Below are positions 49,075 through 58,554 of a stretch of 64,000 nt of DNA, piece by piece. Numbering within the stretch: position 1 is the first letter of the stretch; each line of letters starts with the position of its first letter. This stretch comes from Brevundimonas sp. UBA7664 (lineage in GTDB: Bacteria; Pseudomonadota; Alphaproteobacteria; Caulobacterales; Caulobacteraceae), in contig NZ_DLHQ01000018.1 in NCBI RefSeq assembly GCF_002483305.1, positions 9,140 through 73,139 on the forward strand. Reading direction: 5' to 3'. The position numbers and the translations under genes were made by a program. The notes beneath the pieces are model-generated. The model searched no databases and had not been told where the DNA came from. It saw nothing but the letters and a program-made list of their open reading frames with translations.

Positions 49075-50418
49075 GTGAACCGCCGCGACCTGATCGCCGC
49101 AGCCGCCGCCACGGGCGGGGCGTTGGCCCTGCCGACGCCGACAGTCGCCTCGTCCCGGGCGTCCGGTCGCCTTCGTCTGGGCATGATCGGCGTCGGCATG
49201 CGCGGGCGGGTTCTGCTGCGGGAACTGGTCCGCCGGGATGACGTCGAAGTCGCCGGCCTGTGCGACATCGACGCCTTCACCCTGAACGAGGCGCTCAAAC
49301 AGTTCACCGAGGCCGGAAAACCCGCGCCACGCCTCTATACGGGGTCGAACGAGGCCTGGCGCGAGATGCTGGCCTCCGCCGATCTGGACGGCGTCATCAT
49401 CGCAACGCCGTGGGAGCTTCACGCGCCGATGGCCATCGCCGCCATGCGCGCCCGGGTGCCCGTCGCCTGCGAGGTCGTGGCCGGGATCACCCTTGACGAT
49501 CACTGGCGGGTGTTGCGAACCCAACTGGAGACCGGCACCCCCTATATGCTGTTGGAGAACGTCTGCTTCCGCCGCGACGTGATGGCGGTGCTGAACATGG
49601 TCCGCCAGGGCGTGTTCGGCGAAATGATCCATCTGGAAGGCGGCTATCAGCACGACCTGCGCGCCGTGAAGTTCAATGCCGGCGTCCCCGGCGAGGCCTA
49701 TGGCGGCGGGGTCGAGTTCGGTGCGCGCGGCTGGTCAGAGGCGCGCTGGCGCACCCCGCATTCTGTCGACCGCAACGGCGACCTCTACCCCAGCCATGGC
49801 ATCGGTCCCTGCGCCATGTGGGCCAATATCAACCGTGGCAACCGGTTTACCCGGCTGACCAGCTATGCCTCAAAGGCCCGCGGCCTGCATAACCATGTGG
49901 TCGCCGAGGGCGGGGCCGATCATCCCAACGCCCGGGTGAATTTCCGCCTCGGCGACGTGGTCCAGACCATGATCGGCTGCGAGAACGGCGAGACGGTGAT
50001 GCTCAGCCATGACACCAACCTGCCGCGCCCGTACTCGCTGGGCTTCCGGGTCCAGGGCGAGAAGGGCCTGTGGATGGATCTCAACAGATCGATCTATGTC
50101 GAGGGTCAGAGCCCCCAGCCGCACCGTTGGGAGGAGGCCCAGGCCTGGCTGGACCGCTACGATCACCCTCTGTGGCAGGCCCATGCGGCCGACGCCGAGG
50201 GCGCCGGCCACGGCGGCATGGACTTCTTCGTCATCCATGCTTTCGTCGAGGCGCTGAAGGCCCAGGCGCCCATGCCGATCGACATCTTTGACGCCGTGAC
50301 CTGGAGCGCGGTGACGCCTCTGTCCGAAACCTCGATCGCCGAGGGAAACCGGACCATCGACTTCCCCGACTTCACCGAAGGCGGCTGGCGCGACCGCGCT
50401 CCGATCTTCGCGGTCTGA
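49075..50418 (+). CDS. Gfo/Idh/MocA oxidoreductase, GH109-like
   Basis: Encodes 447 residues from GTG 49075, with GGAGG 10 bases upstream. A twin-arginine signal (NRRDLIAAAAATGGALALP) suggests export. The Rossmann part is LRLGMIGVGMRGRVLLREL, and the C-terminal domain has LENVCFRRDVMAVLNMVRQGVFGEMIHLEGGYQHDLR, then RWRTPHSVDRNGDLYPSHGIGPCA. These are typical of glycoside hydrolase family 109, which removes alpha-N-acetylgalactosamine by an NAD-dependent mechanism. The exact substrate is not provable here. It is followed by a GST gene. Confidence 0.9.
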   Translation: MNRRDLIAAAAATGGALALPTPTVASSRASGRLRLGMIGVGMRGRVLLRELVRRDDVEVAGLCDIDAFTLNEALKQFTEAGKPAPRLYTGSNEAWREMLASADLDGVIIATPWELHAPMAIAAMRARVPVACEVVAGITLDDHWRVLRTQLETGTPYMLLENVCFRRDVMAVLNMVRQGVFGEMIHLEGGYQHDLRAVKFNAGVPGEAYGGGVEFGARGWSEARWRTPHSVDRNGDLYPSHGIGPCAMWANINRGNRFTRLTSYASKARGLHNHVVAEGGADHPNARVNFRLGDVVQTMIGCENGETVMLSHDTNLPRPYSLGFRVQGEKGLWMDLNRSIYVEGQSPQPHRWEEAQAWLDRYDHPLWQAHAADAEGAGHGGMDFFVIHAFVEALKAQAPMPIDIFDAVTWSAVTPLSETSIAEGNRTIDFPDFTEGGWRDRAPIFAV

Positions 50419-50436
50419 TCGCGCGAGAGCCAAGCC

Positions 50437-51087
50437 ATGGAACTGATCATCGGACCCCGCCTGTATTCGACCTGGTCGCTGCGGCCCTGGCTGGTGCTGA
50501 AGCGGTGCAAGGCGGACTTCACGGTGCGCGAGATCGACATCTATTCCGAGGCCGGCCAGGCCGAGCTGGCGCGCATCTCGCCCTCGAAACTGGTGCCGTT
50601 GCTGAAGGTCGAGGGCGTCACGGTCTGGGATTCGATGGCCATCTCGGTCTGGTGCGCCGAACGCTATCCGCAGGCGCGGCTGTGGCCCGTCGACGCCCAC
50701 GCCCGCTGGCTGGCCCGGTCGGCCGCCTGCGAGATGCACGGCGGCTTCATGGCGCTGCGCACCGAATGCGGCATGGGGCCGGACCACACCATGGTCGGCC
50801 CGGACCGCTCCCCGCCGCCCACCGGCGAGGCCGTGGATCGCGACATCCGCCGCATCGTCAGCCTGTGGAAGGAGATGCGCGGCCGGTTCGGCGCCGGAGG
50901 GCCTTACCTGTTCGGCGAATGGTCCGTACCCGACGCCTTCTTCACCCCGGTGGCGACGCGATTCCGGCATTTCCAGATCGATCTGGCGGCCTATGGCGAC
51001 GACGGGACCGCCGCCGCCTATCGCGACACCCTGCTGGCCCAGCCCGACTTCCTCGAATGGGCGGCCGAGGCGCTGGCCGACCGTTAA
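50437..51087 (+). CDS. Glutathione S-transferase
   Basis: Encodes 216 residues. The N-terminal thioredoxin-like domain starts LIIGPRLYSTWSLRPWLVLKRC and includes ISPSKLVPLLKVEGVTVWDSMAISVWCAERYP, where the PSKLVPLL and E/D-S motifs bind glutathione. A helical C-terminal domain with LFGEWSVPDAFFTPVATRF follows. A Ser in the YSTWSLRP turn is the likely catalytic residue. It has the short spacing of a co-transcribed partner of the GH109-like gene, but no functional link is known. Confidence 0.9.
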   Translation: MELIIGPRLYSTWSLRPWLVLKRCKADFTVREIDIYSEAGQAELARISPSKLVPLLKVEGVTVWDSMAISVWCAERYPQARLWPVDAHARWLARSAACEMHGGFMALRTECGMGPDHTMVGPDRSPPPTGEAVDRDIRRIVSLWKEMRGRFGAGGPYLFGEWSVPDAFFTPVATRFRHFQIDLAAYGDDGTAAAYRDTLLAQPDFLEWAAEALADR

Positions 51088-51167
51088 CCGCCCGGCGGAA
51101 CCCGGTCTTAAGACAACGGCGGTATTTTCGAGGCTTCAGGAGCGCAGAAGCGTTCAGGGGTCCGCCG

Positions 51168-51281
51168 ATGTCCATGCCCGTCGAACAACCCGGAGCCAGC
51201 CGTCCCAGCCTGATGGTCTATGGGCTGATGATCGTCATCGCCTGCTGCCTGCCGGCCTTGCTGCTGGTCAGCATCACCTAG
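51168..51281 (+). CDS. 37-residue membrane protein
   Basis: ATG 51168, with AGGGG about 9 bases before it. The product has a polar N-terminus (MSMPVEQPGASRPS) and one hydrophobic helix (LMVYGLMIVIACCLPALLLVSIT) that ends the protein. The stop overlaps the stop of the convergent lytic transglycosylase gene. It is a plausible small membrane protein with no recognisable family. An in-frame ATG at 51174 is an alternative start. Confidence 0.5.
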   Translation: MSMPVEQPGASRPSLMVYGLMIVIACCLPALLLVSIT

Positions 51282-52942
51282 TTGGCGCTGACCGTCGCCA
51301 CCGAGGCCACCTCGACAGGCGGGGCGGGCGGCGGCGGGATATAGTCCAGCGAGAGCGGAATCAGGGTCGCCCCGGAAGCCACGGCGTCCAGGGTGTGCGT
51401 CGGACGGCCGTTCATGCGCTGGTAGATCCAGTAGGCCGCCACGACCTTTTCGACATATTCGCGGGCCTGGGGCACGTCGATCGTCTCGATCAGCAGCAGC
51501 GGGTCGGCGTCATGACCCAGCTTGCGCACCGCCATGACCATGGGGCCGGGCCCGGCATTGTACGACGCGGCCGCGCGCAGCAGATCGCCATTGATCGCCG
51601 GCAGGGCCAGGACGCGATTGACATAAGCCTGGCCGAGTCGGGCATTCACGTTGGGCTGGAACAGCCGTTCGGGGTCCTGGATGAACCCGCGGTCGCCTGA
51701 CAGTTCGGCGGCGGTGGTCGGCATGACCTGCATCAGGCCAAAGGCGCCGGCGCCAGAACGGGCGCGGGCATTGAAGCCGGTTTCCTTGCGGGCGATGGCG
51801 TAGACCAGTGACCGCTCAACGGTAAAGCCGCCGTCCGGCTCGATCACCGGCTGGGCGTAGTGGGTGGCGTCGATGCGGCGCACGTCGTCGCCTGACCCGG
51901 TGATCCTCGGACCCAGCGCCCGACCCAGGGCGGCCCACAGCTGGCGGCCCCGGTCGGTGACCGCGGCGCGCAGACCGGTTCGCAGCTCGTCGCGGGCGTC
52001 GGCGCGGCGGCCGATCTCGAAATAGGCCACAGTGCGGCGCGCGCGCGGTTCGGAGCGGATGAACTCGTCCAGTTCGGCGGCATCGACGCCGATCGGCTCC
52101 TCGGCCACATAGGAGACGCGCTGCATCCCCCCGGCCGAGTAGGGCGTCGGCCCAAGGTTCTCGATCGCCGGCTCCTCGCCGAGCTGCCGCAGGGCGATCT
52201 GGCCATAGAAAGTCGCCGGCCACGTCCCGGCGCGGCGCAGCAGGGGCTGCACGCGGTCCTGCTGACCCGACCGCCCGGCCGACCGCGCGGCCCAGAAGGC
52301 GGCCCCGGAACGAACCCAACCGTCCTCGGTCGGATCGTCCAGAACGCGCTCGAAGGCGACCTTGGCGGCGGCGAAGTCTCCGAGCCGGTATTGGGCCAGA
52401 CCGACCGTCCACCAGTCACCGATCTGTTCGCCCAGGGTGACCGCGCCGCCCAGGTCGTCGTGGTTCAGCGCGACCCGCGCCGCCTTCATCGGATCGCCTT
52501 CGGTATTGCCGCCGGCGGCCGCAATACTGTTCCACGTGCGGCTGCCCCAGCTGCTGGACGGCCGTTTCGGCTCGGCGGCGCCGTCGGGGCGCCGGCGCAT
52601 GGCCAGATTGTAGGCCCGCTCGGCGCTGGGCAGGTCGGAATACTCTTCCAGCCAGGCGGCCAGTTCCTCGTAGGTGGCGGCGTAGTCGGCGTGGAACAGC
52701 CGTTCGAACTCGACCTGGCCCAGCAGGACGCGGTCGTTGGCCTGACGCGCCGAGGCGCGGGCGGCGTCCAGATCGCCGCGGCGGAGGGCGTCAAAGGCGG
52801 TGGTGTAGCTGAGGCGGTCTGCCGCGCTCAGCGTCGAGGGTCCGCCAGGATCGCGCTCCTCGGCATGCACGGCGCCGCCCAGGGCGCACAACGCCAGGGC
52901 CAGCGTCGGCGCGACAATCGCGCGGCGGAAATCAAATCGCAC
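51278..52942 (-). CDS. Soluble lytic murein transglycosylase
   Basis: Encodes 554 residues from GTG 52942, which gives a clean signal peptide (RAIVAPTLALALCALGGAVHA) after AGGGGGG; ATG 52972 would add 10 residues. The N-terminal 340 residues are an Ala-rich helical superhelix like the U- and L-domains of Slt70. The SLT catalytic domain follows, with the Glu in IARKETGFNARARSGAGAFGLMQVMPTTA and AAASYNAGPGPM. It cleaves glycan strands in the periplasm with release of 1,6-anhydromuropeptides. Caulobacter SdpA is a family relative. Confidence 0.92.
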   Translation of the reverse strand: MRFDFRRAIVAPTLALALCALGGAVHAEERDPGGPSTLSAADRLSYTTAFDALRRGDLDAARASARQANDRVLLGQVEFERLFHADYAATYEELAAWLEEYSDLPSAERAYNLAMRRRPDGAAEPKRPSSSWGSRTWNSIAAAGGNTEGDPMKAARVALNHDDLGGAVTLGEQIGDWWTVGLAQYRLGDFAAAKVAFERVLDDPTEDGWVRSGAAFWAARSAGRSGQQDRVQPLLRRAGTWPATFYGQIALRQLGEEPAIENLGPTPYSAGGMQRVSYVAEEPIGVDAAELDEFIRSEPRARRTVAYFEIGRRADARDELRTGLRAAVTDRGRQLWAALGRALGPRITGSGDDVRRIDATHYAQPVIEPDGGFTVERSLVYAIARKETGFNARARSGAGAFGLMQVMPTTAAELSGDRGFIQDPERLFQPNVNARLGQAYVNRVLALPAINGDLLRAAASYNAGPGPMVMAVRKLGHDADPLLLIETIDVPQAREYVEKVVAAYWIYQRMNGRPTHTLDAVASGATLIPLSLDYIPPPPAPPVEVASVATVSAN

Positions 52943-53106
52943 TAAGGCGGCCCCCCTGAGAGCGTCAAACAACCCGTCTCGACTCGGGTCAGTTCGCGCT
53001 GTTCGTTTGGTCGTCAGGCCAGAAAGGCGCCACCGCCTCGGCCCATGTCAAGATTTCACCCCCTTTTGGGGCGGTTTTGAGTCGGAAGGGTGAACGAGCT
53101 TGGCCG

Positions 53107-53889
53107 TCAGCCGTCAATCCGCGCCGCCAACGACAGCAGATCGGCCCAGACCTCGCGCTTGGCGACCGGCTGGCGCAGCAGAAAGGCCGGATGCAGGGTC
53201 GGCAGGGCGGGGGCCGAGACCGCGCCCTCCGCCAGCCGCCATTCCCGCCATTGGCCGCGCATCCGCATGATGCCCTCGTCCGTGGCCAGAACCGACTTCG
53301 CCGAGGCCGCGCCGAGCAGCAGCACCGCCTTCGGCTTCAGCAGGGCGAAGGCGCGCTCGACGAACGGCGCGCAGACCGCCTGTTCCGCCGCCGTCGGCGT
53401 GCGGTTGCCCGGCGGCCGCCAGAAGACGGTGTTGGTGATGAACACCCGACCCTCCAGTCCCGCTTCGGCCAGCATCCGGTCCAGCAGCCGGCCGGCCTTG
53501 CCCACGAACGGTTGGCCGCGGTCGTCCTCTTCCGCGCCGGGGCCCTCGCCGATGACCAGCACCTCGGCCTCGGGATTGCCGCGGCAAAAGACCGCCTGTT
53601 TGGCCCCCATGCCGCGCAGCGGACAGCCCTCGAAGGCGGCGATGGCCTGACCCAGCGCCTCCAGGGTGTCGGCGCCCGCCGCCAGTCGGCGCGCCTCGGC
53701 CAGGGCGTCGCCGGCCGCCGCGACAGGCGTCACCGAGGCCGTGGCCCGGGCCACCGCCTTGACGGCCGGCGGCGGGGCGACGTGGGTCCGGTCGACCGGG
53801 GCGTCCTCGAAACAGGCGTCGACGCCCGCATCCCGCCAGAAGGCGAGCAGGCTTTCGGCGCTGGCGGTGTCGAGATGCGGGGTTGTCAT
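53107..53889 (-). CDS. Uracil-DNA glycosylase (Fe-S family)
   Basis: Encodes 260 residues from ATG 53889 (MTTPHLDTASA); the frame extends to 53958 but the extra residues are unlike the family. Motifs: Cys in FEGCPLRGMGAKQAVFCRGN, the conserved VIGEGPGAEEDDRGQPFVGKAGRLLDRML, FITNTVFWRPPGNRTP and LPTLHPAFLLRQP. These fit family 4/5-type UDG with an iron-sulfur cluster. The N-terminal 60 residues are an Ala-rich helical extension, common in alphaproteobacterial members. It removes uracil in base excision repair. Confidence 0.9.
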   Translation of the reverse strand: MTTPHLDTASAESLLAFWRDAGVDACFEDAPVDRTHVAPPPAVKAVARATASVTPVAAAGDALAEARRLAAGADTLEALGQAIAAFEGCPLRGMGAKQAVFCRGNPEAEVLVIGEGPGAEEDDRGQPFVGKAGRLLDRMLAEAGLEGRVFITNTVFWRPPGNRTPTAAEQAVCAPFVERAFALLKPKAVLLLGAASAKSVLATDEGIMRMRGQWREWRLAEGAVSAPALPTLHPAFLLRQPVAKREVWADLLSLAARIDG

Positions 53890-53987
53890 GGGGGCGATCC
53901 GCAAAGGGATAGTCCTTGACCACCCTTGCGTCACCTTCCGATAAGCGGAAAACAGCAAGACCCCACTGAATGCGAGGAAATCTGGCC

Positions 53988-55739
53988 ATGGCCGAGAAAG
54001 CCATCGAAGGCGGCGCGACGAACGCCTGGCAGGAAGCCGTGATCGACAAGCTGCCGCCCGCCGAGGCCCTGACCGGGGTCGAGCGCGAGGTGATGGAATA
54101 CGACGTCGTCATCGTCGGCGGCGGCCCCGCCGGCCTGTCCGCCGCCATCCGCCTGAAGCAGCGGGCGGAAAAGGACGGCAAGGAGATCAGCGTCGCGGTG
54201 CTGGAGAAGTCGGCCGAGGTCGGCGGCCACATCCTGTCCGGCGCGGTGATCGACCCTAAGGCCCTGAACGAGCTCTTCCCCGACTGGAAGGAGCGCGGCG
54301 CGCCGCTGGAGACGCCCGTCACCGAGGACCGGTTCATGATCCTCGGCCCGGCGGGTCAGGCGTCGCTGCCGATGCCGCTGCTGCCGCCGATCATGCACAA
54401 TGACGGCTGCTACATCGCCTCGCTGGGCAATCTGGCCCGCTGGCTGGGCGAACAGGCCGAGGCGCTGGGCGTCGAGGTCTATCCCGGCATGGCCGCCAGC
54501 CATGTGGTCTGGGACGAGCCGTCCGGCCGGGTGAAGGGCGTCGTCGCCGGCGTCTTCGGCATCGACCGCCACGGCAAGCCCACTGACGACTTCCAGCCCG
54601 GCATCGAACTGCACGGCAAATACGTCTTCATCGCCGAGGGCGTGCGCGGCTCGCTGGCCAAGACCATCATGGCCCGCCACAACCTATGCGACGCCGCCGA
54701 TCCGCAGAAATTCGGTATCGGTCTCAAGGAGTTGTGGCAGGTCCCGGCCGACCAGCACCGCCCCGGCCTGGCCCAGCACACCACCGGCTGGCCGCTGGAC
54801 GAGTTCACCGGCGGCGGCAGTTTCATGTACCATTTCGGCGACCGCTACGTGGCCATCGGCTACGTCGTGCACCTGAACTACAAGAACCCCTTCCTGTCGC
54901 CGTTCGACGAGTTCCAGCGCTTCAAACACCATCCGGCCATCGCCGAACATCTGGAGGGCGGGACCCGCATCTCCTACGGCGCGCGCGCCATCACCGAGGG
55001 CGGCTTCCAGTCGGTGCCGAAGCTCAGCTTCCCCGGCGGCGTCCTGATCGGCTGTTCCGCCGGCTTCGTGAACGTCCCGCGCATCAAGGGCAGCCACAAC
55101 GCCATGAAGACCGGCATGCTGGCCGCCGACGCCGCCTATGACGCGGTGCAGGCCGGCCGCGCGGGCGATCAACTGGTCGAATACCAGACCGCCTATGAGA
55201 AGAGCTGGGTCTACAAGGAGCTGAAACAGGTCCGGAACGCCAAACCCTATCTGTCGAAATTCGGCACCACGATCGGCGGGGCGCTGGGCCTGATCGACAT
55301 GTGGTTCTCGTCGCTGTTCCGCGTGAACCTGCCGTGGACCCTGAAGCACGGAAAGACCGACGCCGCCTCGACCGAGAAGGCCGCGAAGCACAAGCCGATC
55401 GCCTATCCGAAGCCGGACGGACAGCTGTCGTTCGACAAGCTGTCCTCGGTCTTCATCTCCAACACCAATCATGCCGAGGAACAGCCGGCCCATCTGAAGC
55501 TGCTCGACCCGTCCATCCCGATCCGGGTCAATCTGCCGGAGTACGGCGAGCCGGCTCGGCTCTACTGCCCGGCGGGCGTCTATGAGGTGCTGTACGACGA
55601 GGCCGGGAACAATCCGCGCTTCCAGATCAACGCCCAGAACTGCGTCCATTGCAAAACCTGCGACATCAAGGATCCGTCCCAGAACATCGTCTGGACCACG
55701 CCCGAGGGCGGCGGCGGCCCGAACTATCCGAACATGTGA
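53988..55739 (+). CDS. Electron transfer flavoprotein-ubiquinone oxidoreductase
   Basis: Passes electrons from ETF (fatty-acid and amino-acid oxidation) to ubiquinone; membrane-associated. The 583 residues from ATG 53988 (after GAGGAAA) have the FAD motif DVVIVGGGPAGLSAAIRL near 40, GGHILSGAVIDPKALNELFPDW, the quinone-side SAGFVNVPRIKGSHNAMKTG, and the C-terminal 4Fe-4S ligands YCPAGVYE, QNCVHCKTCDIKDPSQNIVW. Length is normal. No etfAB are within the window. Confidence 0.96.
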   Translation: MAEKAIEGGATNAWQEAVIDKLPPAEALTGVEREVMEYDVVIVGGGPAGLSAAIRLKQRAEKDGKEISVAVLEKSAEVGGHILSGAVIDPKALNELFPDWKERGAPLETPVTEDRFMILGPAGQASLPMPLLPPIMHNDGCYIASLGNLARWLGEQAEALGVEVYPGMAASHVVWDEPSGRVKGVVAGVFGIDRHGKPTDDFQPGIELHGKYVFIAEGVRGSLAKTIMARHNLCDAADPQKFGIGLKELWQVPADQHRPGLAQHTTGWPLDEFTGGGSFMYHFGDRYVAIGYVVHLNYKNPFLSPFDEFQRFKHHPAIAEHLEGGTRISYGARAITEGGFQSVPKLSFPGGVLIGCSAGFVNVPRIKGSHNAMKTGMLAADAAYDAVQAGRAGDQLVEYQTAYEKSWVYKELKQVRNAKPYLSKFGTTIGGALGLIDMWFSSLFRVNLPWTLKHGKTDAASTEKAAKHKPIAYPKPDGQLSFDKLSSVFISNTNHAEEQPAHLKLLDPSIPIRVNLPEYGEPARLYCPAGVYEVLYDEAGNNPRFQINAQNCVHCKTCDIKDPSQNIVWTTPEGGGGPNYPNM

Positions 55740-55807
55740 CGGCGCGATTTATCCTGTGGCGGGCGAGGGGCCTTGTCGCCGCCTCATAAAGCGGGAAGGT
55801 TCGCGTC

Positions 55808-57628
55808 ATGCATCTCTCCCGTCTCGCTCTTCTTCTCACCGGTTGCGCCCTGACGGCGCTGGCGTCCCCCGCCTGGTCGCAGGAGGCGCCGGCTGTCGCG
55901 CCGCCGCCGGGCAGCCCGCCGCCGGCGTCGCCGGGGCTGGTGGTCGCGATCGATGACGAGGCGGCGGCGCCGGCCACGCCAGCGGTCATTCCCATTCCCG
56001 CCGAGTGGTCGCCGGTCCCGGCCGATGCGCTGGGCCGTTCCGCCTACGGCCTTTATCTCTCGGGCCGGCTGGCCAGCATCCGGGGCGACAGCACCCTGGG
56101 CGCCGAGCTTCTGGCCCAAAGTCAGACCCTGACGCCCGAGCAACCGGTTGTGAGCGAGGAGGCGTTCCGGTCCGGCCTTTTCGCGGGCGAGCTCGAAACC
56201 CTGGCGGACCTGGCGCCCGCGGTCCAGGGCAAGCCCCTGCTGGCCGAAGCGGGACGGTTGGTCATGGTCGTCGAGGGCCTGAACGGCGGCGACGCTGCGT
56301 CCAGTCTGGCCATGCTCCGCTCGCAGCCGTTCACCGAGCCGTTCACGACCATCGGCCATTATATCCTGCCCGCTGTCGCGGCGGCGGCGGGAGACTGGGA
56401 CGTGGCCCTCGCCCCGGTCGATGCGGCCCCGACGGACATGAATGGCCTGGTGCTGCGCCACCAGCGGGCCGGGCTGCTGGACAGCCGCCGGCGCTTTGTC
56501 GAGGCCGAGGCCGAATACCGGGTGATCACCGCCTCGCCGCTCGGCACGCGGCTGTTCGCCGTTGATTATGGCCGCTTCCTTGAGCGCCAGGGTCGGCGCG
56601 AAGAGGCCCTGGCGCTCTACGAGGCGTCGCTGACCGGGCGGACGCCCGACCCTGAGGCCTTGACCGGCCGGGAGCGCGTGCTTGAGCGCGGCGCGCCGCC
56701 GCCGGTCCCGACGATCGCCGAGACCGCCGCCGTCGCGGTCAGGATGGCGGCCGTCCAGATCGGCGAGCAGGGCGAACGGCAGTTGGCGGCCATCTACATG
56801 CGGCTCGCCGACAGTCTGGGTCCCGATGACGAGATGGCCTTGCGTCTGGCCGTGAGTCTGGCCGCTGTCGGCCAGGAGGAACCGGCCCGGGAGGCGTTCA
56901 GACGGGTGACCCCCGCCAATCCGGTTGTCTACGCCGGAGCCCAGTTCGGCCTCGCGCTGAGCCTGCAGCGCGATGACCGGCAGCCGGAGGCGCTGGAGGC
57001 CTTTCGGCGCGCCGATGCATCGACGCCCGGTCAGATGGAGGTGGCCCTCAAACTGGCCGAACAGTTGAGTGCGCTCGGTCATTTCGAGGAAGCGCTGGCG
57101 GTGCTGAACCGGCCCTCGGTCAATGTCGCCGGACAGGCGCCGGGGATCCGGTATCTGCGCGGCGCCACCCTGGAGCGCCTCGGACGCCTCGACGAGGCCG
57201 AGAACGAACTGTGGGCGGCGCTGACGGCGGCGCCGGACGAGCCCACCATCCTGAACCACCTCGGCTATATGTGGGTCGACAGCGGGCGGCGGGTCGAACA
57301 GGGGGCCGAGATGCTGGCCCGGGCCCACGCCGCCCAGCCCGAGAACGGCAACATCCAGGACTCGCTCGGCTGGGCCCAGTTCCGGCAGGGCCAGTACGAC
57401 ATCGCGGTCGAGACCCTCGAGGGCGCCGTCAACAAGGAACCGGCCAACCCCGAGATCGTCGATCATCTGGGTGACGCCTACTGGCAGGTCGGGCGTCGGC
57501 GCGAGGCCGAGTGGCAATGGAACCGGGTGCTGACGCTGGAGCCCGACGCCGAACGCCGCGCCGGGGTGGAGCAGAAGCTCGCCAATGGCCTGACGACGGC
57601 GCCGCCGGTGTCCGCAGGCCAGTCCTGA
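55808..57628 (+). CDS. Exported TPR-repeat protein
   Basis: Encodes 606 residues with a signal peptide (LALLLTGCALTALASPAWSQ). A Pro/Ala-rich stretch follows to residue 70. The remainder is built of tetratricopeptide repeats; clear ones are at the C-terminal end, e.g. GIRYLRGATLERLGRLDEAENELWAALTAAPDEPTILNHLGYMWVDSGR and NIQDSLGWAQFRQGQYDIAVETLEGAVNKEP. Probably a periplasmic scaffold or an outer-membrane-associated adaptor. It is 5 bases ahead of ispE, so they are likely co-transcribed. Confidence 0.9.
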   Translation: MHLSRLALLLTGCALTALASPAWSQEAPAVAPPPGSPPPASPGLVVAIDDEAAAPATPAVIPIPAEWSPVPADALGRSAYGLYLSGRLASIRGDSTLGAELLAQSQTLTPEQPVVSEEAFRSGLFAGELETLADLAPAVQGKPLLAEAGRLVMVVEGLNGGDAASSLAMLRSQPFTEPFTTIGHYILPAVAAAAGDWDVALAPVDAAPTDMNGLVLRHQRAGLLDSRRRFVEAEAEYRVITASPLGTRLFAVDYGRFLERQGRREEALALYEASLTGRTPDPEALTGRERVLERGAPPPVPTIAETAAVAVRMAAVQIGEQGERQLAAIYMRLADSLGPDDEMALRLAVSLAAVGQEEPAREAFRRVTPANPVVYAGAQFGLALSLQRDDRQPEALEAFRRADASTPGQMEVALKLAEQLSALGHFEEALAVLNRPSVNVAGQAPGIRYLRGATLERLGRLDEAENELWAALTAAPDEPTILNHLGYMWVDSGRRVEQGAEMLARAHAAQPENGNIQDSLGWAQFRQGQYDIAVETLEGAVNKEPANPEIVDHLGDAYWQVGRRREAEWQWNRVLTLEPDAERRAGVEQKLANGLTTAPPVSAGQS

Positions 57629-57633
57629 CTCAC

Positions 57634-58500
57634 ATGAGCACGGCCGCCCGGCTGGCGCCCGCCAAGATCAATCTGTTCCTGCACGTCGGGCCGCTCGCGG
57701 CGGACGGCTATCATCCTCTGGCCAGCCTGGTCGCCTTCGCCGATGTCGGCGACGGGGTGACGGTCGAACCGGCGGACCGTCTTTCGCTGGCTGTCACGGG
57801 GCCCTTCGCCCGCGCGCTGCAAGGCGAGGGCGACAATCTGGTCTTCCGGGCGGTGCGCGCCCTGGGCGCGGCGGCGGGGATCGGCGAGCCGGGACTGGCG
57901 ATCACCCTCGACAAGCAGTTGCCGGTCGCGGCGGGTGTGGGGGGCGGTTCGTCCGACGCCGGGGCGGCGCTCAAGCTGGTCCGGGACGTGCTTGGCCTGC
58001 GCTTCGACGATGCGGCCCTGGCGGAGATCGCGGCCGCCATCGGCGCCGACGGTCCCATGTGCCTGCACGCCCGCGCCGCCTGGGCCAGAGGCCGGGGGGA
58101 CATTCTGACCTTTGAGCCTGCCCTGCCGCCGCTCCCGGCCCTGCTGGTCAATCCGGGCGTCCCCTCGTCGACCGGAGCCGTCTATCGCGCCTTCGACGCC
58201 GGCGAACCGGGTCTGGCCGATACGCCGGCGCCGCCTCTGGACTGGTCGACGGCGGCGGTCGAAGCCTGGCTGCAGACGCAGCGAAACGACCTGCAGGCCC
58301 CGGCGGTCGCCCTGGCCCCGGCCATCGGCGACGCACTCGCGGCCACGCAAGCGCTGCCCGGCGCGCGCCTGACGCGGATGTCGGGCTCCGGCGCCACCGT
58401 CTTCGCCCTGTTCGAGACGCTCCGGGCCGCCGAGGCCGCCGGCCAGGCCCTTTCCGTCCTCCGGCCCGACTGGTGGATACGGCCGACGACCCTGCGATAG
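57634..58500 (+). CDS. ispE: 4-diphosphocytidyl-2-C-methyl-D-erythritol kinase
   Basis: ATP-dependent step of the MEP isoprenoid pathway. The 288 residues begin RLAPAKINLFLHVGPLAADGYHPLASLV, have the GHMP glycine-rich motif PVAAGVGGGSSDAGAALKL and the C-terminal MSGSGATVFALFE. ATG 57634 gives a normal N-terminus; upstream extension overlaps the TPR gene. Length matches the family (about 285-300). Confidence 0.96.
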   Translation: MSTAARLAPAKINLFLHVGPLAADGYHPLASLVAFADVGDGVTVEPADRLSLAVTGPFARALQGEGDNLVFRAVRALGAAAGIGEPGLAITLDKQLPVAAGVGGGSSDAGAALKLVRDVLGLRFDDAALAEIAAAIGADGPMCLHARAAWARGRGDILTFEPALPPLPALLVNPGVPSSTGAVYRAFDAGEPGLADTPAPPLDWSTAAVEAWLQTQRNDLQAPAVALAPAIGDALAATQALPGARLTRMSGSGATVFALFETLRAAEAAGQALSVLRPDWWIRPTTLR

Positions 58501-58554
58501 CCGCCGGGCGGGCGCCTTAACGGTCGGCAAACCGGTGTCTGGCAGAGTGGCGGC